Assembly (NCBI GenBank): GCA_030549495.1 | Contig: JAUIRK010000333.1 | Coordinates: 248,001-312,000 of the forward strand | Length of the DNA stretch: 64,000 bases | Reading direction: 5' to 3' | Source of the DNA: Nectonema munidae | Taxonomy: Eukaryota > Nematomorpha > Nectonematoida > Nectonematidae | Shown: positions 57,275-64,000 of the stretch, piece after piece | How the letters are laid out: every line of letters starts with the position of its first letter | How positions within the stretch are numbered: position 1 is the first letter of the stretch | Notes under the pieces: model-generated | Told to the model about the DNA's origin: nothing | The model's input: the letters and a program-made list of their open reading frames with translations, nothing else | Databases searched by the model: none | Made by a program: the position numbers and the translations under genes

Positions 57275-57649
57275 CTAAAATGTTAAAATAAATAAATTTA
57301 ATCTCACTATCTCTTATTCATAAACACCCTATACGTGGGAAAGAACTTCTAATAATTAATTTGACGTAGAAATTTGATAAAACAAAATAAAACTCAATAA
57401 TAATATTTATTTTGAAAAAACTTAAATTAGCCTTGTGCAATATAGTTTAGACATTTCAATGATAGATATATATTGATTGAAATGATGTTTTAGGTGATTC
57501 CACAATGAATTTTAATAACAACTATTATATCGCTTCCCGGCAAAAGGAGCGGGAAAGAGAGATGCTTAAGAACATGAAAGAAAGTAATAAATATTTTTGT
57601 CTTTAAAAAATAAATGTACTTAGTAGAAATGATTAAAATAGAATTTTAC

Positions 57650-57744
57650 TTCAAGCTCCAAAATGCCACTTCCAAGTTCCAGCAAATCCGACTCCACCGG
57701 TAGATTCGGAAGTGCAGCCACAAAACTCATGTTGATTGCTTTTC
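57650..57744 (-). CDS. EGF/SEA protein: SEA1 N-half
   Basis: Two bases plus 31 codons: KAINMSFVAALPNLPVESDL, then LELGSGILELE. It is shorter than its siblings (95 bases against 113), with less Lys. Acceptor TTTCATTTTTAAG, donor GAA|GTAAAA, phase 0. It is followed by a 375-base intron. Confidence 0.78.
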
Positions 57745-58601
57745 CTTAAAAATGAAATATGGTCGAGGTATTGTTAGCAAAATAAATTACATGCGCATGG
57801 AGAGAGAGATTTATGGCGCAATCCGAACAATCGAATGAATAACAATCTTCACCTTACAACTTCACTTATTAAATCAAATTCTAGCCAATGGTGTGAGTAG
57901 CCGAATATGGTTGTGACTGTAGGCAAATAAGTGAAGATTTAAAATAATTTTTGACTTGATAGCGTGAAGCTTCTTAGTCCTTGCTCTATTTTATGGAGAG
58001 GGGGATTCATGTTGACCTTATGTATGTGCATTAGTCGCGTCTGCCTTTAACCGGTTCGGTGGTAAAAAAAACTTTTACTACATTTTCTTAATCCTTTTAA
58101 GTGCAAGTTGAGTTCTCTGTTTGAACGGATCTAGGGCTTCGTGGATTTTAGAAGCGCCTGTTTATCCCTACATATGGAAGTGCTTGTAGAGTCTGGATTT
58201 GGGAAAGTAAAAATAAGGACAGAGAAGTCAATTTTTTTAACTTTACGAAAATGATAACAATTTAGTTTACATTCGTAAGTTTTCGCTTTGTATATTATTT
58301 CTACACCATCATGTTAAAAAGTTTGAAGTCAAGATTTTTTTTGAAAAGTTATAAAACCCCCTTATTGATTAAATAAGCAATATTTTTAATACTTTTTTTC
58401 TAAAATTAAAGTTTTTTCAAGGTCTTCTTGCAAGGATATCTCTAAAAAACGACAGGGTAAATATCTTGCGCAAATTCATTTATAAAACGCCGTCTTGAAG
58501 GCCTTCTCTGTATCTTCATGAGTGCATAATGTGTTTGCTATTTAATTCGCAACATCTTAAAGTGAGGAAATAATGAATGCTCTATTTGGTGTTTTACTTA
58601 C

Positions 58602-58631
58602 TTATATCTGTGAAAGTAGCATAATTAGTAG
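58602..58631 (-). CDS. candidate 30-base microexon between EGF1 and SEA1
   Basis: Between a good acceptor (TTATTTACTTTTTACAG) and a perfect donor (GTAAGT) lie 30 bases encoding TNYATFTDI plus split codons. It enters and leaves in phase 1, so including or skipping it keeps the EGF1-SEA1 frame. It would add ten residues of linker. Optional use by alternative splicing is possible; chance is the alternative. Confidence 0.4.
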   Translation of the reverse strand, partial: LLIMLLSQI

Positions 58632-59077
58632 CTGTAAAAAGTAAATAAGGTAGTAAAGTCATCGTTTACTATAAGCAAACAACAATTTTACTAATCAATT
58701 AATAAGTGATGCTAATTTTTTCTCTTAGTTAGATATGAATCTTTAATATCATGTTTATAGGACTTTGTGTTTTAAGCTTATAGTTGTATAGCATTGAAAA
58801 TTTTCAGGGTGTATCTAATATAGGCTGTGCATATGAATTCAAAATTATTTTTGAATAGATAATATAGATTGCATAATAGAATAATACATGTTAGAAAATG
58901 TGGGATATTCAGCTAGAGAATGGACTATTGGAGGTTGTATCTATCACAGGATACTCGCGGTCCCATCTCTAGTAAATTTTTTATGCAGTATAAATTTGGA
59001 ACATATGTGTACGGATTAGTTTTGATATTTTGATTTTCTGAGCTTAAATTTGGCGGCATGCGTATAGGAAATCTTAC

Positions 59078-59209
59078 CTTGGCAGAATCCATTTGACTCA
59101 TTTATACTTGTTCCTTGTTTACATTCGCATAATCCAGTGCTTAAATTACAAGTTTTATCCTGGCTGCATCTTTTTCCAAGTTCTTTTTCGAAACAAGCTC
59201 TAAGACTTC
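59078..59209 (-). CDS. EGF/SEA protein: EGF1 (first module seen)
   Basis: It encodes SLRACFEKELGKRCSQDKTC, then NLSTGLCECKQGTSINESNG and FCQ. Six cysteines, C-E-C centre, phase 1 on both sides, 132 bases. Acceptor ATTTCTTTTAG, donor CAAG|GTAAGA. It begins with two bases of a split codon, so at least one upstream exon exists. I could not find it between here and the window edge. Confidence 0.85.
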
Positions 59210-61496
59210 CTAAAAGAAATCGTAAAGTATATCAGGAATAAAGATGAAAAATGTCAAACATTTTGATTAAATGCCATGAAAACACTAGAACGATTTTTAT
59301 TTTGTAGTATCAAATATTTGAATAAGATAAATTCTAAAACTTCAGAGAGAAACCTTGAAAAAAAATTCCCTGCCATAATAGGTATGAGGGAGTTTAAAAA
59401 TGCAAATTTTACATTCTTTCAGCTGATTCTAACTTTCCGATCTGTCTCTAGAGTAAAACTTAATTTTTAAAGCTATTAAATAAACAGAATTTCTCAGACT
59501 TACTTTATGCATGATTTTATAAAAATGATAAAAGAGACAAGGTTTAACATTCTATTCTAAAAGTAACGGGAGCCAGCGATATATTAAAAAAAAATTTCTT
59601 CCCACTGATGGATCTTTATGGTATTCTATTTAAAAATAATTTTTTTGGTGATGATCCATATGTGGAAAGACAAAAAATAAGCATATTTAGGAGTAGTTTT
59701 AAAATTTGGGATAATTTGAACTTACTTTTGTTATATTAAATCCTTTTCCAACCTCCCCCCCCCCCCCCTATTGTCAAACTTTGTCACGTTTTAGCCAAAT
59801 TGCACTCTGGCCCTCCTTCAAAATTGACATCATAAAAAATCAGTCTATGTAGTAAAAGGTATAAATTTGGACTTTTAGGTAATAACTTTTGGGTAATGAC
59901 ATCATAACTCTTGATTAATAGCAACGAATCAAATTAATGATTGAAATGCTAATCAATGCATCACGATTTGATGCTAGCTTCTTATAAGTTTACCTATCTT
60001 TTGTAAGATCGTCTCCCTGAATGAGGTATATCAAATCGTACATCTAGTAAAATATCAACATAAAGTTGAATCTTGTTTCTCTAATGATTTGTTGCACATA
60101 GCAAACTATGGAATAGAAACCACCGTAATATACTGGTTTGGAATGACAAAGAAGTTGTCTACCCTCGTTCAACCTTACAAGTTATGAGAATATATCATTA
60201 CATAACAGAGGTTTCCTAAAAACTGGAAAAATATTTCTTCAAATTTATTATTAATATTTTAAAGAATCGCGGATTGTACACATGATACATGATAAAAATA
60301 TTTTATTGGTCAAAATTAAGGGGTAGCATGATACGCGAGATCAGAATTGCCAAAATTAATAAATAGGCATCATTCACCTGCAAATTACGAAGAAAACTGA
60401 ACATTCAAAATTATAAAAAAAATAAAATTTTATTTTTAATTGCAATGACAATGAAGCCCATGGAATAGGAATCAATTTGATATGTCGCACGTAAAATTTG
60501 GTCGAATAATTCAAAAGTTATAAGCAATATAAAATCCATCTAAACATGTTGAAAACTTGCATTACACAGGTGTACCAAGTTGATAACTATGACTTTGGAA
60601 AAGGTGCTGTAAAATCCATGCATTGCGTTGCGATATCTACTTGCTTTAACATAAAACACTCCCCGCCTTTCAAAAAATCAATAAAGCAAGCTCAAGACTC
60701 CATGCACATAACATAAAGTGCTATGTTTACCAAAGTGATAAAAACACGTGTTCACATATCGAATTATGATAATGAAGTATTTGAAAACGGCTTGTGTGGA
60801 ACTTTTTTAGTAATCAGGGATATCATTTTTTCTTAAAATATGCATAACATTTCTACACGGATTTTAACTGAAAGCTTACACTTAAAAAATGAGATGAAAA
60901 TATCTCTATATGAGTTCAAATAGGTGGGACTGCCCTTTCAAAAATTCTGAAAGGTTTCTTTATACTTTTCTTTTTTTCATGAAATTACTCTCTCTATATC
61001 ATGAAAACTAGAAGAAATTTCAATTTAATTTTCACATTAAAAATGCCTGAAAAAGATAAAATCTGAAATGATTGAAATTTTTTAGAATAATGTTAATTTT
61101 GTGTTATCTAAAATAAAAAGATACATCTCATTCTGCTACTAAAGTTTAGTATTTATTCAAGAAACAGTGAGAAAAGTTTATTCGAGGATAAATTGTGGTT
61201 GTCGTAGATAGCCTAATAAGCAATTCAATAAAGCATAAATGATTGGAAGAAATTTAAGGCCATGCAAATAGAAAGGTCAATAGGTTCGGGTTTAGGAAGA
61301 TTTTTATGCGGAGAAAATTAAAGATAAATTCAAGGCAAGATCCAAAATAACTTGGAAGGAGGTATTTGACAACGATACGAGAAGGAGGAGAGGGGAAGAG
61401 AAAAATGGGAAAAATGAGAGATGTAGCAAATAATTTTTCCCATTTTTAACATATGTAGGATGAATTTGTTTACAGAGATGAAAATAAATGCTTGCT
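59210..61496. other. upstream intron or flank of the EGF/SEA gene
   Basis: No SEA, EGF or signal-peptide exon could be recognised. A run of 14 C lies at 59755-59768. The rest is AT-rich. Confidence 0.45.
59755..59768. repeat. poly(C) run of 14
   Basis: A homopolymer of 14 C within AT-rich DNA; possibly the scar of a mobile element or a replication-slippage site. It is also a likely place for sequencing or assembly error. Confidence 0.85.
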
Positions 61497-61754
61497 TTAA
61501 GAAGCTCTAAAAATGACTCCTCTCGACTCTTTGCTGTTGTCATTCATAATGGTGACATATGGTTGAGCTTCTTTTGACGACTTAGTGAGAATATTTGGTA
61601 TGTGTGGCAAATCATTTCCAGCACGAATCATAAATAATGGTTTGCCGTGACAATACCTTTTCTCAGCGCCAACAAAAGATACGCAATAAAGAGAAGGGAG
61701 ATGCTGCGAAGCGCTGCCTGAATGCAGCAGCACCGTTGACCCACATACATTCAT
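61497..61754 (-). CDS. unrecognised open frame in a GC-richer block
   Basis: An ATG-initiated frame of 85 codons: MNVCGSTVLLHSGSASQHLP, SLYCVSFVGAEKRYCHGKPL and DLPHIPNILTKSSKEAQPYV are consecutive parts. The block 61500-62110 is noticeably less AT-biased than its surroundings, as an exon or promoter might be. A TTAG stands ten bases before the ATG. No domain is recognised and no donor fits the EGF1 exon, so a link to the EGF/SEA gene is only a guess. Confidence 0.25.
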   Translation of the reverse strand: MNVCGSTVLLHSGSASQHLPSLYCVSFVGAEKRYCHGKPLFMIRAGNDLPHIPNILTKSSKEAQPYVTIMNDNSKESRGVIFRAS

Positions 61755-62789
61755 TGTAGGCTAACCAAGGCGACATTCGTGGATAATGAGGATGCCGTTC
61801 CACCTCAGAGTTGAGTGCGTGTTTACAAGCATTGTCAGCTCAGGCTGAGTGCTCGTTCTGAAATAAGTTCACGTTGGAAATGGTAATTACGCTTTATTTC
61901 CTTCTCCAGCGAAAAAACGAGATAGGCTGATTATTATTAAGGGCTTGTGCTTTGTCATCGCGTCCACGTTAATTTACTTCGCCTTTCTTCCTTTTCTTAT
62001 CGATCTTGTGGAGGCATTCATGGCCTTTCAATGTCAAGATAAAGAAGGACTCGCAAACATTTTTGCGAGTAGATAGAGAACACTCCTTAGCTTGCTTAAC
62101 TCAGCTTAGAAGAGAGAAAGAGATAACGATTTATTCCCAAAGTCTTTTATGTTAATTTTACTTTAACAATAGCAAAATTCTTTCTAATTATAAGACATCT
62201 TCTTGCTAGAGATATGATTTCTGCTACTGGGAGAAAATTTAATGAAAATTCAATTTTACTCGTATATAAAAATGGCAGTTTTCTAAGCTTTCATTCAAAT
62301 GATCATGATTTAAAGGAAACTTTGAAATAGCAAACAATGTTTGGCCCATCAGGTGGCGCAACAGTTGGAGAAGGGTAGATCTGTTGTGAGGAACTACTTT
62401 TTATATGTAATTTTTAGAGTGTATATTTTCGTAAATCTATATTGCTTCCCAAAGTCTAAAAGCAAGGCCTATTGCACATTTTATTAGACGAGTTATAACT
62501 TCTTTTTTTTGATCATGCATTTTCATTTCAATGTACTTTCAGATTTATTCCCCAGAGAAGAAGATATAATAAGATAAAATATATAATAAATGCATATTTG
62601 TAGTAAATAGTCAATATATAGCGATTGTTCATAGAAATTATTTTGGCAGAAATGATTTATTGCTAAAAAAAAAAGAAACCAATTTTCAAACGAACACATC
62701 ACTTGTGGGTCTTTCATAGATTTTTACATCCTAATTGTCAAAACAGAGAACCATTATTTTATTTAAAATGTGAATGAATATTTTTGCTA
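61755..62789. other. GC-richer block grading into AT-rich DNA
   Basis: The first 350 bases continue the GC-richer block and hold no clear frame. From 62110 the sequence returns to AT-rich, without features I can support. Confidence 0.4.
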
Positions 62790-63160
62790 ATAATTTTCAC
62801 CAGTCAACTAATTTTCACCCGCAAATTTGTTTCACACTTTCAGGCATTTTCAGATTCTAATTTGGAAAATGGGGGTTCAAAAATGAAATCAACAAGATCG
62901 ATTTAATGTCAGGTTTGAGTTGAATGAATATATGCTATTAAAAACTTGAATAATATTTTTGGATATAATATTGAGGCATCAACCTCTATTTTGATTGACA
63001 CTTTCAAACATCTTCTCACTCTAATTGGCAAAATTGAGTACAAAAATAAAACTAGCATGGTCGATTTGGTATAAAACCTATATTTTATTTAAAATTTGAA
63101 TTTTGTAGATAATTTTATCATCAATCAAACTTTTGATTGACATTTCTACTAAGTAGCCAT
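62790..63160 (+). repeat. AT-rich dispersed repeat, copy cluster 3
   Basis: The motifs TTTCACACTTTCAGGCAT, CTAATTTGGAAAATGGG, then TTGATTGACACTTTCAAACA, CTAATTGGCAAAATTGAGTA, CGATTTGGTATAAAACCTAT and GATTGACATTTC appear in series. They are the best-preserved plus-strand copies of the family also at 4142 and 14983. Confidence 0.65.
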
Positions 63161-63180
63161 ATAAACAGAATTATATATAG

Positions 63181-63500
63181 TCAGACTTCGTTTATCCGAC
63201 AACCCCGCATCCCGACACACTACTCTCTGTAACCAATTTTTCCATTGTTTTTTCCTTCACCTCTATTACGACACGGAAAGTGCTTCAATTTGAAATATTT
63301 TTTTTAAACATGTGTGTTAAGCTTGCTAATCCGACAGACAAAATACTAAAAGTGTAGGATAATTCATTTTTAAGATTGACTGTGCCACCAATGTGAGCGC
63401 AATATTTTCCATATGTTTGTCGATGAATCTTGGACTTAAAGATAATGTATTGACGACGCACAAGTTTATTTACTTCTCCCATCTCTTTGGTATTGGATAG
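63181..63500 (-). mobile_element. one end of a Tigger/pogo-like element
   Basis: On the minus strand the block ends GTCGGATAAACGAAGTCTGAC next to TATATA, and includes a related GTCTGTCGGATTAGCAAGC about 130 bases earlier. These words resemble the ends of pogo-type elements. The frame 63482-63285 has no recognisable motif, and the other end was not found. Confidence 0.4.
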
Positions 63501-63632
63501 AAAGGAGTTGAAGTAATCATTTGTGAAAGATTTTTTTTCTCAATAAGCATAAATACCATATATATACTTGATTTATAATAAATAACATTCTAGTTTGAGG
63601 TATCGATTTTTTATAAATTTCATACACTGGTA

Positions 63633-63780
63633 AAGGTAAAGGTATCGTGGGGTGTTTTCATCGAGAAGGCACAAATGCGCCGCTTGTATCAAACTATGAG
63701 AAAGTAGGCTTGATGCGGGATTGAACCCAAGACCTTGAGTTATCGAAACCCAGTACATAACCAACCTTATTCACGCCCCC
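63633..63780 (-). mobile_element. tRNA-derived SINE with a perfect 15 bp target duplication
   Basis: The insert is 148 bp, flanked on both sides by TTTCATACACTGGTA (63618-63632 and 63781-63795). On the minus strand it opens GGGGGCGTGAATAAGGTTGG, has a box-A-like GGTTGGTTATGTACTGG and a box-B GGTTCAATCCC, the internal promoter of a tRNA. After a unique body (AAGCGGCGCATTTGTGCC) it ends CCTTTACCTTTACC, a short repeated tail. The intact duplication suggests a fairly recent insertion. Confidence 0.88.
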
Positions 63781-63795
63781 TTTCATACACTGGTA

Positions 63796-64000
63796 GCAAT
63801 TTCGTTAAACCGACAAGAATAGGTGTGAAAGCAACAGTATCGGTGGGGCGAATGCTAATTTTGCCGCCCCTCAAAATTTCAAATAATACTTCAAAGACCC
63901 AAAACTTAATAGTACAGGTATGAAAACTTGTAATGAAACTGTAATATTTAACCCATTTACGACCAATGTTCCTATTTTGGAACATAAGTAATTTCATCTT
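63796..64000. other. window edge, nothing recognised
   Basis: Short overlapping frames on both strands (63735-63923, 63767-63997) run through the SINE or show no domain. Confidence 0.4.

Larger units (their letters stand above)
44668..59209 (-). other. gene span: multi-EGF/SEA extracellular protein (5' end not found)
   Basis: Sixteen exons read from 59209 down to 44668 join without a stop into 3470 coding bases: two bases of a split codon, 1155 codons and TGA. Module order is EGF1-SEA1-EGF2-SEA2-EGF3-SEA3-EGF4-SEA4-EGF5-SEA5-basic tail. Every EGF exon enters and leaves in phase 1. Every SEA domain is split at the same place into an N-half exon (phase 1 to 0) and a C-half exon (phase 0 to 1). 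Such symmetry allows modules to be duplicated without disturbing the frame. The signal peptide and any earlier modules must lie upstream (above 59209, possibly beyond the window). The family recalls EGF/SEA membrane proteins such as agrin, perlecan-like or mucin-type proteins, but I cannot match it to a named one. Confidence 0.8.

Noticed and set aside
63633-63780. A possible tRNA gene, because of box A and box B
   Set aside because: It lacks a foldable full cloverleaf, carries a long extra body and tail, and is flanked by a 15-base target duplication. It is a SINE.
1-64000. CRISPR arrays, operons, ribosome binding sites, phage or bacterial defence systems
   Set aside because: Introns with GT-AG ends, eukaryotic transposons and animal gene families show this is nuclear animal DNA. 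No regularly spaced direct repeats with unique spacers were seen.

Overview
This window reads as nuclear DNA of an animal. It is very AT-rich. Genes are split by GT-AG introns, and the space between them is filled with decayed eukaryotic transposons: piggyBac, Tigger/pogo, hAT-like, a Jockey/I-type LINE and tRNA-derived SINEs. There is no bacterial gene organisation. The gene set and transposon load fit an arthropod; a copepod such as a sea louse would fit, but nothing in the sequence proves the species.

Four host loci can be supported. (1) Bases 3436-3628, minus strand: the first coding exon of mevalonate diphosphate decarboxylase; the rest would lie beyond the left edge. (2) Bases 11206-11818, minus strand: an AKAP7-like 2H phosphoesterase with both H-x-T motifs, plus a phase-compatible candidate upstream exon at 12626-12861. 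(3) Bases 22698-28969, plus strand: a complete five-exon glycine cleavage system H protein gene of 163 codons, with a mitochondrial-type leader and the lipoyl-lysine motif; its 4.6 kb intron holds a piggyBac relic interrupted by a SINE. (4) Bases 44668-59209, minus strand: a large extracellular protein gene, open at its 5' end, built of five alternating EGF-like and SEA-type modules followed by a Thr/Lys/Arg-rich tail with a GPI-signal-like C terminus. The 16 main exons join in frame to 1155 codons plus stop, with the same exon phases at every repeat. This gene is the most interesting object in the window.

The remainder is mostly mobile DNA. piggyBac relics lie at 0.7-1.5, 5.7-7.25, 24.8-26.6 and 31.2-32.8 kb. 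Tigger/pogo relics lie at 2.4-3.2 kb (complete inverted repeats) and 30.2-31.2 kb. A hAT-like relic lies at 34.6-36.2 kb. Two divergent copies of a transposase-like family that I cannot name lie at 36.6-38.1 and 52.4-53.5 kb. A LINE lies at 39.4-43.1 kb. A 571 bp inverted-repeat element sits in an intron of the EGF/SEA gene (47.8-48.4 kb), and a SINE with a perfect 15 bp target duplication lies at 63.6 kb. Several AT-rich dispersed repeats recur across the window. The stretches 7.3-11.2, 12.9-22.7 and 59.3-64 kb are otherwise gene-poor. All exon boundaries were placed by reading splice motifs, phase and protein motifs by eye; no alignment was run.
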